DNA of 64,000 nt from Bradyrhizobium sp. AZCC 1721 (GTDB lineage: Bacteria > Pseudomonadota > Alphaproteobacteria > Rhizobiales > Xanthobacteraceae). The position numbers were made by a program, and so were the translations under genes. The stretch spans positions 434,001 through 498,000 of the forward strand of contig NZ_JAZHSB010000001.1 in assembly GCF_036924715.1 (NCBI RefSeq), in the 5' to 3' direction. Below the pieces are notes generated by a model. It was not told the origin of the DNA. It searched no databases and saw only the letters and a list, made by a program, of their open reading frames with translations. Shown piece after piece: positions 8,135-15,841 of this stretch (its first letter is position 1; the number at the start of each line of letters is the position of its first letter).

Positions 8135-10351
8135 CTACCTTCCAAACAGCCGGTCCACCAGCCAGCCATCGAGTCCTGCAGCCGCCTCGGGGCGCGCATT
8201 TGGATTGGGGGGCGGCGCGGAGGTTCGTGCCGGCGCAGGCCGATATCCGCCGCCTGATGGGACCGGCGCGGACTGCGGCGGCTGTGCACTGACCTGCGAC
8301 GCGGTCTGGAACATGTTCGACAAAAATCCGCCCCGCTGCGCGTTCGGCAGGCCTGCCACCGGCACGCCCTGATGCGCGGAGCGCATGAAGCGGGTCCACA
8401 CTTCCACCGGCAGGCCGCCGCCGGTCGCCTTCTTGGTCGGCGAGTTGTCGTCATTGCCGAGCCAGACGCCGGTGACGAGATTGGCCGTGTAGCCGATGAA
8501 CCAGGCGTCGCGGAAATCCTGGCTGGTGCCGGTTTTGCCGGCGGCCATCCAGCCCGGAATCTCCGCTTTCCGCGCGGTGCCCGAGAGCAACGTCTCCTGC
8601 ATCATCGCGTTCATCATCGCGACATGGCGCGGCTCGATCACCTGCCCGAGCGGGTCGGCCGTGCGCCTGTACAGCACTTTGCCTTCGTTGGTGCGAATCT
8701 TCGTCACCACATACGGGGACACGCCGAGCCCGCCATTGGCAAACGGCGCGTAGGCGCCGACCAGCTCAACGACCGAGACTTCAGAGGTGCCGAGCGCAAT
8801 CGAGGGATTGGCCTCGAGTTTTGATGAAATCCCGAGCCGGTGTGCGGTCCGCACCACGTTCTTCGGCCCCACTTCCAGGCCGAGCCGCACCGCGACCGTG
8901 TTGAGCGACATTGCCAGCGCCTGCGTCAGCGTCACCGAGCCGAAATATTCATGCGTATAGTTCTCCGGCCGCCAACCTTTCAGGTCGAGCGGCGCGTCCT
9001 GTCGGATCGTTTCCGGCGAAAGCCCGCCCTCGATCGCGGTCAGGTAGATGAACAGCTTGAACGCCGAGCCGGGCTGGCGTTTGGCGGTGACTGCGCGGTT
9101 ATACTGGCTCTCGGCGTAGTTCCGCCCGCCGACCATGGCGCGCACCGCGCCGTCGGGCGTCATCGCCACCAGCGCGCCTTGCGTGACATGGAACTTCACG
9201 CTCTTGGCCGCCAGCTCGTCGATGATCGCGGCTTCCGCCACGCTCTGCAGCTTCGGATCGATCGTGGTCTCGACCACGATGCTCTGGTCGATCTGGCCGA
9301 CGAGATCGTCGAGCACTTCGCCGATCCAGTCGGCGACGTAGTTGATGGTGCCGGCGCCGGCCGGCTTCACGTTGTAGGAGGGATGTCCGATCGAGGCCTT
9401 GGCCTGGGCGTCGCTGATGAACTTGGCTTCCGCCATCGCCGCGAGCACGATTCCGGCGCGCGCTTCCGCGCCTTCGGGGTTGCGGTTCGGCGCCAGCCGC
9501 GACGGCGACTTGACGAGGCCGGCCAGCATCGCGGCTTCCGCGACGGTGACGTTCTTCGCCGACTTGCCGAAATAGCGCTGCGCCGCGGCCTCGACGCCAT
9601 AGGCGCCGGAGCCGAAATAGACGCGGTTCAGGTAAAGCTCGAGAATTTGGTTCTTGGAATGCTTGCGCTCCAGCCATAGCGCGAGCTCCACTTCCTGCAG
9701 CTTGCGCGCAATCGTCCGTTCCTGGGTCAGGAACAGGTTTTTCGCGAGCTGCTGCGTCAGCGTCGAGCCGCCTTGCGAAACGCCGCGATGCAGGATGTTG
9801 GCGACCGCGGCGCGTGCAATGCCCACGGGATCGATGCCGTAATGCGAATAGAAGCGGCGGTCCTCGATGGCGATGAACGCCTTCGGCAGGTAGGGCGGCA
9901 GATCCTTCAGCGCGACATTGGCGCCCGGCGCTTCGCCGCGCGAGGCCAGCACGCTGCCGTCGATGCCGACAATCTGGATGGTCGGCGGGCGCTTTGGAAT
10001 TTCCAGCGACTGGATTGCCGGCAGATGCGCGCCGACCCAGACCACGACGCCGATGATCGCGATCGCCGCCCACAGGCCGAGCACCGCGCCCCAATAAACG
10101 AGACGGCCGAACCTGAAGCGGCGTTTCGAGCGCCGCTTCGCGCCGCTTTTGGCGCCACGCGGCTTGCGCTCGCGCGGCGGCTCGTCCTCGTCGTCTTCGT
10201 GCTTGCGCTTCGGCACTGGCTTTTTCGGTTCGTCGTCGTCGGTGGCAGCCGGAATGCGATCCTCGGGCGAGAGACGCAGCTCCGCGAGCGCTGCCGGAAG
10301 CCCGAACAGCGGCTCCTTGCGTCCGCCGCTCCTTTTCCGTCCCCACGCCAT
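8135..10351 (-). CDS. mrcA: Penicillin-binding protein 1A, bifunctional glycosyltransferase/transpeptidase
   Basis: A 738-residue class A penicillin-binding protein that polymerises and cross-links peptidoglycan in the periplasm. The N-terminal 80 residues are cytoplasmic and very basic/acidic, followed by one membrane anchor (about 85-108). The GT51 domain shows catalytic E163 in AIEDRRFYSH, then GGSTLTQQLAKNLFL and ELYLNRVYFGSGAYG. The transpeptidase domain has S429-A-F-K432, S482-L-N484 and K606-T-G608. The C-terminal tail is proline/alanine-rich and ends in GLDGWLVDRLFGR. ATG at 10351. It is transcribed alone, divergently from the DUF1330 gene. Confidence 0.93.
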   Translation of the reverse strand: MAWGRKRSGGRKEPLFGLPAALAELRLSPEDRIPAATDDDEPKKPVPKRKHEDDEDEPPRERKPRGAKSGAKRRSKRRFRFGRLVYWGAVLGLWAAIAIIGVVVWVGAHLPAIQSLEIPKRPPTIQIVGIDGSVLASRGEAPGANVALKDLPPYLPKAFIAIEDRRFYSHYGIDPVGIARAAVANILHRGVSQGGSTLTQQLAKNLFLTQERTIARKLQEVELALWLERKHSKNQILELYLNRVYFGSGAYGVEAAAQRYFGKSAKNVTVAEAAMLAGLVKSPSRLAPNRNPEGAEARAGIVLAAMAEAKFISDAQAKASIGHPSYNVKPAGAGTINYVADWIGEVLDDLVGQIDQSIVVETTIDPKLQSVAEAAIIDELAAKSVKFHVTQGALVAMTPDGAVRAMVGGRNYAESQYNRAVTAKRQPGSAFKLFIYLTAIEGGLSPETIRQDAPLDLKGWRPENYTHEYFGSVTLTQALAMSLNTVAVRLGLEVGPKNVVRTAHRLGISSKLEANPSIALGTSEVSVVELVGAYAPFANGGLGVSPYVVTKIRTNEGKVLYRRTADPLGQVIEPRHVAMMNAMMQETLLSGTARKAEIPGWMAAGKTGTSQDFRDAWFIGYTANLVTGVWLGNDDNSPTKKATGGGLPVEVWTRFMRSAHQGVPVAGLPNAQRGGFLSNMFQTASQVSAQPPQSAPVPSGGGYRPAPARTSAPPPNPNARPEAAAGLDGWLVDRLFGR

Positions 10352-10496
10352 GCCAAACGCCGTTCACACCCGTCTCGCCGCACGCTAGCGGTCGCTGTTT
10401 AAGGGTCGGTTACGGAAAGGTTAATGCGGGATTAGGAGGTGCGGCGGGGCCGTATTAGGATTGACGCAAACGGCAGCGTTCTAAGGAGAAAGCGGC

Positions 10497-10922
10497 ATGG
10501 GCCACATCGATCCCACCAAGGAAGTGTTCGCGCAATTCAAAGCCAATGACCGGCCGGGTCCGATCCACATGCTCAACCTCGTCCGGCTGCGCGTCGAGGC
10601 GGCCTATCCCGACGGCCGCAAGGCGACCGGCGCGGAAGCCTATGCTGCCTATGGGCGCGAAAGCGGCCCGGTGTTCGAACGGGTCGGCGGACGGATCGTA
10701 TGGCAGGGCAGGTTCGAACTGATGCTGATCGGGCCGCAAGACGAGCGCTGGGACCATTGCTTCATCGCCGAATACCCTGATGTCGCAGCGTTCGCGGAAA
10801 TGATCCGCGATCCCGTCTACCGCGAGGCGGTGAAGCACCGCCAGGCCGCAGTCGAGGATTCCCGCCTGATCCGCCACGCTGTGCTGCCGGCCGGCAAGAC
10901 GTTCGGGGAGATTCCGAAATGA
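10497..10922 (+). CDS. DUF1330 family protein
   Basis: A 141-residue soluble protein matching the DUF1330 ferredoxin-like fold family. The hallmarks are PIHMLNLVRLR near residue 25, the YGRESGPVFERVGGRIVWQG segment (split over 10650-10705) and AEYPDVAAFAEMIRDPVYREAVKHR. No catalytic role is established for the family. AAGGAG lies seven bases before the ATG at 10497, so the start is secure. It faces the binding-protein gene at 11004 convergently, with a bidirectionally placed hairpin between them. Confidence 0.75.
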   Translation: MGHIDPTKEVFAQFKANDRPGPIHMLNLVRLRVEAAYPDGRKATGAEAYAAYGRESGPVFERVGGRIVWQGRFELMLIGPQDERWDHCFIAEYPDVAAFAEMIRDPVYREAVKHRQAAVEDSRLIRHAVLPAGKTFGEIPK

Positions 10923-10934
10923 GTGCCCGTCCTA

Positions 10935-10967
10935 CAAAAAATCGGCGGTCCCCGAAGGACCGCCGAT
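10935..10967 (-). terminator. Rho-independent terminator of the binding-protein gene at 11004
   Basis: On the minus strand ATCGGCGGTCC, a five-base loop and GGACCGCCGAT form a perfect 11-bp stem followed at once by TTTTTT. It lies 36 bases after the stop of the gene at 11004-12230. This is the clearest intrinsic terminator in the window. Confidence 0.88.
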
Positions 10968-11003
10968 CGCTCTTCCGCCGATCGTTCTCTTCGCTCAACG
11001 GGC

Positions 11004-12230
11004 CTAACCCGCCGCGCCCTTGTCCTCGAGGATCGGGCCGAACATTTCCCAACGCTCGCCGTTGAACTTCATCATCTGCAACTGCTTGTTGACGCGGTAG
11101 TCGGTCGGCGTGGTGCTGACCGAGATGCCCGGCAGCAGCAGGTCGAGCTGAACGTTCTTCAGGTTGGTGGCCTGTTTCAACACGTTCTCGCGGGTCAGAT
11201 TGTCGCCGCATGCCTTGAGCACATGGATCAGCAATTGCGTGGTCATGTAGCCATAGGAGTTGAAGCTCGAATCCTTGTCGCCTTCAGGATAGTACTTCGC
11301 CATGAACTCGAAATACTTCTTCATGCCGGCGTCGTCCTTCCAGGTCGGATCGAGCGGATCCTTACCGTAGTTGACACTGATCACGCCCTTGGAAGCCTCG
11401 AGGCCTGCCGGCTTCATCACCGCGCCGACCGAGGTGGCGTTGATGTCGAGGATGTGCACCGGCTTCCAGTTGAGCTCGGCGATCTTCTTGATCGCCTGCG
11501 CCGCCTGCTTCGGTGTCGACGCCGAGAAGAACAAGTCCGCGCCGGCGTCCTTGATCTTGAGGATCTGCGAATCGATGGTCGGATCGGAGACTTCGTAGGA
11601 AGCTTCCGCCACGATCATCTTCGCCGCCTTGTCGCCGAGGCCGGCCTTGATGCCGTTCAGATAGTCCTTGCCGAGGTCGTCGTTCTGGTAGAGCACGCCG
11701 ATCTTGGCGTTCGGATGTTCTTTCAGGATGTACTGGCCATAGATGCGCCCCTCGACGAAGTAGTTGGGGTTGAAGCCCATCGTCCACGGAAAATTCTTCG
11801 GATCGGTGAACTTCGACGCGCCGGTGGCCGCGAATAGCTGCGGCACCTTCTTCGCGTTCAGATACTTTTGAACCGCTGCGTTCGAGGGCGTACCGAGAAC
11901 CTGGAAGGTGAGCAGCACCTCGTCGCTCTCGACCAGCTTGCGTACCTGCTCGACCGCTTTCGGCGGCGAATAGGCGTCGTCATACTGAATCAGATTGATC
12001 TTGCGGCCGTTCACGCCGCCCTGATCGTTGATCATCTTGATGTAGGCCGCCTGGGTCTTGCCGATCGTGGCATAGGAGGAGGCCGGTCCGCTGAATGGAT
12101 TGGTCTGGCCGATCTTGATCTCGGTGTCGCTTGCGCCGGTGTCGTATTTTTTCTGCGCCGACGCCGTCGAGACCGACAGCGCAAGTGCGAGCGCCGTGCC
12201 GGTGGCCAGATGGAAAATACCCTTCCTCAT
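11004..12230 (-). CDS. Liv-type ABC transporter periplasmic substrate-binding protein (tandem paralogue 1)
   Basis: A 408-residue periplasmic type I binding protein of the LivK/branched-chain amino acid family. A Sec signal peptide (MRKGIFHLATGTALALALS, cleavage after STASA) precedes KKYDTGASDTEIKIGQTNPFSGPASSYA, the standard opening of the family. The ATG at 12230 is chosen because it starts the signal peptide. Long stretches are identical to the neighbouring gene at 12516 (for example KINLIQYDDAYSPPKAVEQV and KYLNAKKVPQL), so the two arose by tandem duplication. No permease or ATPase genes are adjacent, so it must share a transporter encoded elsewhere. The ligand may be an amino acid or an aromatic or short-chain acid. 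Confidence 0.85.
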   Translation of the reverse strand: MRKGIFHLATGTALALALSVSTASAQKKYDTGASDTEIKIGQTNPFSGPASSYATIGKTQAAYIKMINDQGGVNGRKINLIQYDDAYSPPKAVEQVRKLVESDEVLLTFQVLGTPSNAAVQKYLNAKKVPQLFAATGASKFTDPKNFPWTMGFNPNYFVEGRIYGQYILKEHPNAKIGVLYQNDDLGKDYLNGIKAGLGDKAAKMIVAEASYEVSDPTIDSQILKIKDAGADLFFSASTPKQAAQAIKKIAELNWKPVHILDINATSVGAVMKPAGLEASKGVISVNYGKDPLDPTWKDDAGMKKYFEFMAKYYPEGDKDSSFNSYGYMTTQLLIHVLKACGDNLTRENVLKQATNLKNVQLDLLLPGISVSTTPTDYRVNKQLQMMKFNGERWEMFGPILEDKGAAG

Positions 12231-12314
12231 AATGCTGCATTCCTCGTGTGTTTTATGATTGGCGCTGATCTGTCCGCCGGCCGGTCCGGCCGCACGGATG
12301 TCGTCGCTGCCACA

Positions 12315-12343
12315 ATAGTGGCGGAAGCCATGTTGCAATGCAA
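12315..12343 (-). promoter_or_regulatory. Candidate promoter of binding-protein paralogue 1
   Basis: On the minus strand TTGCAT (12343-12338), 17 bases and CACTAT (12320-12315) form a -35/-10 pair about 85 bases before the start codon. The surrounding bases (TGCCTTGCATTG; TTCCGCCAC) are shared with the region upstream of paralogue 2, which suggests that the promoter was copied along with the gene. Confidence 0.5.
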
Positions 12344-12463
12344 GGCATCCAAAAGCCGGGTTTCGAGCGTCAGGTTCCGTCTGCTCAAAAAGAATCCATT
12401 GCTTGTGTCAGCCGCAAAATGATGCACGGCCACGCGGCCATTGCGTGGCCCAAACAAGCAAAG

Positions 12464-12491
12464 GCCGCCGGCATCGTGTGATGCCGACGGC
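12464..12491 (-). terminator. Hairpin downstream of binding-protein paralogue 2
   Basis: GCCGTCGGCATC, an ACAC loop and GATGCCGGCGGC (minus strand) give a 12-bp stem with one mismatch, 24 bases after the stop codon at 12516. CTTTGCTTGTTT follows. A second smaller hairpin (GGCCACGC/GCGTGGCC, 12428-12450) is next to it. Together they probably end the transcript of paralogue 2 before paralogue 1. Confidence 0.6.
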
Positions 12492-12515
12492 TGCTGTCTT
12501 GAATCGGGGCAGGCG

Positions 12516-13739
12516 CTAACCGCTCGGTCCGGTATCCTCGATGATCGGGCCGAACAGTTCCCAGCGCTCGCCGTTGAACTTCATCATCTGCATCTGCTTA
12601 TTGATGCGGTAGTCGGTCGGCGAGGTGTTGGTGACCATGCCGGGTAGCGACAGGCTGCCGGTGACGTTCTTCAGATTGGCGGCCTGCTTCATGATGTTTT
12701 CGCGCGTGAGGTTGTCGCCGCATTGCTGCAGGATCTTCACCAGCAATTCCGCGGTCCCATAACCGTAGACGTTGACGGTATTGAGCTTGTCGCCCTCCGG
12801 GTAATATTTGTCCATGAAGGCGAAATAGGCCTGGATGCCGGGATCGTCTTTCCACTGCGGATCGCCCGGATCCTTGCCGTAGTTGGTCGAGATGATGTCC
12901 TTGGAGATGTCGAGACCCGCCGGCTTCAGCGTCGCCGAAACCGGGCTCGCATTGATGTCGAGGATATGGACCGGCTTCCAGCCGAGGTCGGCGACCTTCT
13001 TGATCGCTTGCGCCGCAAATTTCGGCGTCGAGGCGTCGTAGAGCAGGTCGGCGCCGGCGGCCTTCAGCTTGACGATCTGCGAGTCGATGGTCGGATCGGT
13101 CAGCTCGTAGGAGACTTCGGCGACGATCATCGACGCGGCCTTGGAGCCGAGCCCTTCTTTCAGGCCCGTGACGTAGTCGCGGCCGAGATCGTCGTTCTGA
13201 TACAGAATGCCGATCTTGGCGTTGGGATGATTTTGTAGAATGTATTTGGCGTAGATGCGCCCTTCCGACTGGTAATTGGGATTGTATCCCATCGTCCAGG
13301 GAAAGTTCTTGGGGTCGGTGAATTTCGAGGCGCCGGTCGCGGCGAGGAGCTGCGGCACTTTTTTGGCGTTGAGATATTTCTGCACGGCGGCGTTCGAGGG
13401 CGTGCCGATGATCTGGAAGGTGAACAGCACCTCGTCGCTCTCGACCAGCTTGCGCACCTGCTCGACGGCTTTCGGCGGCGAGTAGGCGTCGTCATACTGG
13501 ATCAGGTTGATCTTGCGGCCGTTGATGCCGCCTTTTTCGTTGATCATCCTGAAATAGGCGGCCTGCGTCTTGCCGATGCCGGCATAGGCCGAGGCCGGGC
13601 CCGAGAACGGAACGGTCTGGCCGATCTTGATCTCGGTATCGCTCGCGCCGGTATCGTATTTCTTCTGCGCGTTGGCAGGTGAGGCCAGCGCGATCGCAAC
13701 CGCCGTGCCTGCGATCAGACGAAGAACGCCACTTCTCAT
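12516..13739 (-). CDS. Liv-type ABC transporter periplasmic substrate-binding protein (tandem paralogue 2)
   Basis: A 407-residue paralogue of the preceding protein, with signal peptide MRSGVLRLIAGTAVAIALAS cleaved near ANA-QKKYD. The two mature proteins are collinear from end to end. Visible differences cluster in segments such as TVPFSGPASAYAGIGKTQAAYFRMINEKGG versus the other copy, and in the ligand-facing half (DINASPVSATLKPAGLD). Divergence there could mean a different ligand. It has its own promoter-like sequence upstream and its own hairpin downstream, so it can be expressed independently. The transport partners are not in the immediate neighbourhood. Confidence 0.85.
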   Translation of the reverse strand: MRSGVLRLIAGTAVAIALASPANAQKKYDTGASDTEIKIGQTVPFSGPASAYAGIGKTQAAYFRMINEKGGINGRKINLIQYDDAYSPPKAVEQVRKLVESDEVLFTFQIIGTPSNAAVQKYLNAKKVPQLLAATGASKFTDPKNFPWTMGYNPNYQSEGRIYAKYILQNHPNAKIGILYQNDDLGRDYVTGLKEGLGSKAASMIVAEVSYELTDPTIDSQIVKLKAAGADLLYDASTPKFAAQAIKKVADLGWKPVHILDINASPVSATLKPAGLDISKDIISTNYGKDPGDPQWKDDPGIQAYFAFMDKYYPEGDKLNTVNVYGYGTAELLVKILQQCGDNLTRENIMKQAANLKNVTGSLSLPGMVTNTSPTDYRINKQMQMMKFNGERWELFGPIIEDTGPSG

Positions 13740-13823
13740 ATAGCTGCTCCCTTCCCTTGATCTGCGACCGATGATCCTGTTCCGGTCATCCGTTCGGAAG
13801 GCCGGACGTCATCGTTGGGAGCA

Positions 13824-13852
13824 AGTGTGGCGGAACGGTTTTGCCAATGCAA
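13824..13852 (-). promoter_or_regulatory. Candidate promoter of binding-protein paralogue 2
   Basis: On the minus strand TTGCAT (13852-13847), a 17-base spacer and CACACT (13829-13824) form a promoter-like pair, about 85 bases before the ATG at 13739. It is homologous to the element upstream of paralogue 1, with the same spacing to the gene. The rest of 13740-14019 shows no further gene. Confidence 0.5.
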
Positions 13853-14019
13853 GGCAGTACGGGGAGGCCGCTATGCCAGCCAGAGCAGCACCAAGGCGAG
13901 CGCCACGGGCGCCGCCTGCACGCAGAGGATTCGGCCAGCCGGCAGCGGAATTCGGGTGGACGCTAGCACGCTGCTGGTGAAAAGTGCGGGTCGCTTGCCG
14001 ATATTTTGCAGGGATGACG

Positions 14020-14640
14020 ATGCTGGAGAATTTCAACCTCGACCGCCTGCCAACGCCGATCGGCACGGCGCTATTGGTCACCGATGCGGACGGCCTGCTC
14101 CGCGCGCTGGACTGGGAAGACTATGAGCCGCGCATGAAGCAGTTGCTGCGTCTGCACTATGGCGCGGTGAATTTGAACAACGGGCGGGCGCCGCGCGGTT
14201 TGCGCGCCGCCTTGACCGGCTATTTCAAGGGCGACCTCGACCGCCTCGCGGCAATCGAATGGTGCGTCGCCGGCACGCCGTTCCAGCAGAAGGTCTGGAA
14301 CGCGCTGCCGAAGATCGCGGCCGGGACGACGATGAGCTATGGCGCGCTCGCCGCAAAACTTCGGATGCCGCGCGCCGTGCGCGCCGTCGGCCATGCCAAC
14401 GGATCGAATCCGATCAGCGTGGTCCTGCCCTGCCACCGCCTGATCGGCGCCAATGGTTCGCTGGTGAAGTACGGCGGCGGGCTGGAGCGTAAGCGCTGGC
14501 TGCTCAAGCACGAGGGCGTGGAGATTGCGCGCTCGGGAACAGGAGAGGCGGATCGGCTGGGCGCGTTGCGCTCGGCGTCGTCACCCGTTTCAAGTCAATC
14601 GGGGTCACGGGGCGCGTTTCGCATGTCGCGAAGGATATAG
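14020..14640 (+). CDS. ogt: Methylated-DNA--[protein]-cysteine S-methyltransferase
   Basis: A 206-residue suicide DNA-repair protein that removes methyl groups from O6-methylguanine. The acceptor cysteine is C138 in the invariant PCHRLIG motif. The DNA-binding helix region is MSYGALAAKLRMPRAVRAVG and the Asn hinge is GHANGSNPISVVLPCHR. The last 35 residues after KHEGVEIA are extra, low-complexity and poorly conserved-looking. ATG 14020 is chosen because AGGG lies six bases before it; the ATG at 14014 directly abuts that site. The 3' end overlaps the tiny convergent gene at 14595-14708. Confidence 0.88.
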   Translation: MLENFNLDRLPTPIGTALLVTDADGLLRALDWEDYEPRMKQLLRLHYGAVNLNNGRAPRGLRAALTGYFKGDLDRLAAIEWCVAGTPFQQKVWNALPKIAAGTTMSYGALAAKLRMPRAVRAVGHANGSNPISVVLPCHRLIGANGSLVKYGGGLERKRWLLKHEGVEIARSGTGEADRLGALRSASSPVSSQSGSRGAFRMSRRI

Positions 14641-14708
14641 ATGAATACAATCAGCAGAGGCCCCCACGCCAGTAACGCGCCCACCAGCATCGCATTTACT
14701 GTTGCCAT
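14595..14708 (-). CDS. Very small single-span membrane protein (37 residues)
   Basis: A 37-codon reading frame preceded by an excellent Shine-Dalgarno (GGAGGAG, five bases before the ATG). It encodes MATVNAMLVGALLAWGPLLI followed by VFIYILRDMRNAPRDPD. This is one hydrophobic helix (about residues 5-25) with a positively and negatively charged cytoplasmic-like tail. It lies 16 bases downstream of the Cys-rich gene at 14725 in the same direction and overlaps the 3' end of ogt on the other strand. I recognise no family. Strong translation signals and operon position argue that it is real. Confidence 0.6.
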   Translation of the reverse strand: MATVNAMLVGALLAWGPLLIVFIYILRDMRNAPRDPD

Positions 14709-14724
14709 GCTGGCTCCTCCGCGA

Positions 14725-14922
14725 TCACCGGCACGATAGATGGTCTCTGTGCGCCGCAGATTCCGGCACCTGGTAGAGCCACTTCCAATAGGTCCGGTTG
14801 CGCTCCAGTTGACGCTTGTAGATCTCGCGGCACTTCGACGAACAAAACTGCTGGAAGTACCAGCTACGCCGGACCAGCCCGAAGGGGCGCTTGCATTCCG
14901 GATTTCCGCAACAATTTTTCAT
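14725..14922 (-). CDS. Small Cys-rich (zinc-ribbon-like) protein, 65 residues
   Basis: A 65-residue basic protein with two cysteine pairs, CCGNPEC (residues 4-10) and FCSSKC (26-31), spaced to bind one zinc ion, followed by REIYKRQLERNRTYWKWLYQVPE. The fold resembles short treble-clef/zinc-ribbon proteins that bind nucleic acids or partner proteins, but no specific function is known to me. Its ATG overlaps the stop of the preceding Cys-rich gene (TCATGA), so the two are translationally coupled. Confidence 0.62.
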   Translation of the reverse strand: MKNCCGNPECKRPFGLVRRSWYFQQFCSSKCREIYKRQLERNRTYWKWLYQVPESAAHRDHLSCR

Positions 14923-15083
14923 GACGCAATCTCCGCATCGGCACGCCGTAACCAGCGAATGAAACTCTCGTGGCCCTTGTCGAGACAGAAGCGCCCGCAG
15001 TAGCGCTCGCGCGCTGGATTTCGCAGAGAGATGATTTTGGGGCCTTCGCTGTCACACTCGGAGCAACGCGGTTCTGTACGCAT
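14919..15083 (-). CDS. Small Cys-rich (zinc-ribbon-like) protein, 54 residues
   Basis: A 54-residue protein with CSEC (residues 7-10) and YCGRFC (28-33) pairs, and a C-terminal helix FIRWLRRADAEIAS. The ATG at 15083 is preceded by AAGGAGG with optimal spacing, so the frame extending upstream to 15296 is not used. It is the first gene of a three-gene micro-operon with the 65-residue Cys-rich protein and the 37-residue membrane peptide. The two Cys proteins look like distant paralogues or partners. Function unknown. Confidence 0.62.
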   Translation of the reverse strand: MRTEPRCSECDSEGPKIISLRNPARERYCGRFCLDKGHESFIRWLRRADAEIAS

Positions 15084-15246
15084 GGCGACCTCCTTCCGGG
15101 GAATTGCCATTTTCCGATCAAAATGTGTGATGCTTTGCGCCCTTCGTTTCTCGAAGGGTGATGCGAAGTCTGGCGTGGTCGGGGCTTGTCTGCAATTCGT
15201 CCAGATGTTTGGCGAGATCATCCTTACGTATGCTGGCTCGCCCTGG

Positions 15247-15347
15247 AGCGTTTTCCAGCGAAGTGGACACCGGTTCGCGTCAAGAAAACGCGTCAAGACA
15301 AGAATCTAGAGCCCGGTTCTGATTCAATCAGAACCGAGAGGCTCTAG
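15247..15347. repeat. 101-bp two-palindrome (RIME-like) repeat, copy 1
   Basis: The element runs from AGCGTTTTCCAGCGAAGTGG to GAGGCTCTAG. It contains one palindrome built on GCGTTTTC/GAAAACGC and a second built on CGGTTCTGATT/AATCAGAACCG. A second copy of identical length lies at 56112-56212. The two-palindrome design and size match the description of RIME elements in Rhizobiales. It fills much of the 276-base gap between the Cys-rich micro-operon and the receiver gene at 15360. Confidence 0.75.
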
Positions 15348-15359
15348 GGACGGATCGGT

Positions 15360-15746
15360 TCATTTGGTTGCCGCCGCGCCATTTGGCGCCAGCGCGGCTT
15401 CGAGGCACTTGATCAGCGCTTCCCCATCGCACGGCTTGCTCAAGAAGCAGGTCGCTCCCGCCTTCATGGCCCGGGCGCGGTCGCTTTCGACCGAAAAGGC
15501 CGTGACGAATATGAAGGGAAAGCGATGGCCGGTGGCGAGTAGATGAGCTTGCAGCTCCAGCCCGCTCATGGCGGGCATTCTGACATCCGTTATCACGCAC
15601 GAAGTGTCATTCAGATGCGGCGATTGCAGGAACTCCTCGGCCGATGCAAATGAATGGACGACGTAACCAAGCGACCTGACGAGATTATGGGTCGCGGCGC
15701 GAACCGACCCGTCGTCGTCGATGATTGATATGGCCCGATTGGACAA
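15360..15746 (-). CDS. Single-domain response regulator receiver (FixJ receiver type)
   Basis: A 128-residue stand-alone receiver. The acidic pocket is D10-D11-D12, the phospho-acceptor is D54 (VITDVRMPAMSGLE), the switch threonine is in FVTAF and the conserved lysine is in LSKPCDGEALI. There is no output domain. The start is TTG at 15746, with AAAGGA five to six bases upstream. Sequence style matches FixJ/NodW receivers rather than CheY. It lies downstream of the FixJ-like regulator and PAS kinase, so it may be a phosphate sink or an additional target of that kinase. Confidence 0.82.
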   Translation of the reverse strand: MSNRAISIIDDDGSVRAATHNLVRSLGYVVHSFASAEEFLQSPHLNDTSCVITDVRMPAMSGLELQAHLLATGHRFPFIFVTAFSVESDRARAMKAGATCFLSKPCDGEALIKCLEAALAPNGAAATK

Positions 15747-15841
15747 GGCGATCCTTTATCTGGAGACGACCAGAGGATGTCTTTTGCTGTGCCGCCGCGT
15801 CTTGGGAGAGTGCGCTGCAAATCAGCGAGGGAAAATCATAC

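Noticed and set aside
9099..10367. 422-codon minus-strand frame within the PBP1A gene
   Set aside because: It is a different frame of the PBP1A gene on the same strand, with Arg/Ala-rich low-complexity translation.
12300..12350. Possible sigma-54 promoter ahead of the binding-protein genes
   Set aside because: The conserved TTGCATTG block lacks a GG at -24 with the required spacing to a GC at -12. A -35/-10 pair with a 17-base spacer fits both copies better.
15084..15130. Possible FixK/FNR box upstream of the Cys-rich micro-operon
   Set aside because: TTGATCGG is only one half-site; the matching ATCAA at the correct spacing is missing.
15084..15296. Upstream extension of the 54-residue Cys-rich protein
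   Set aside because: The extension overlaps the RIME-like repeat and has no ribosome site, while AAGGAGG precedes 15083 at the right distance.
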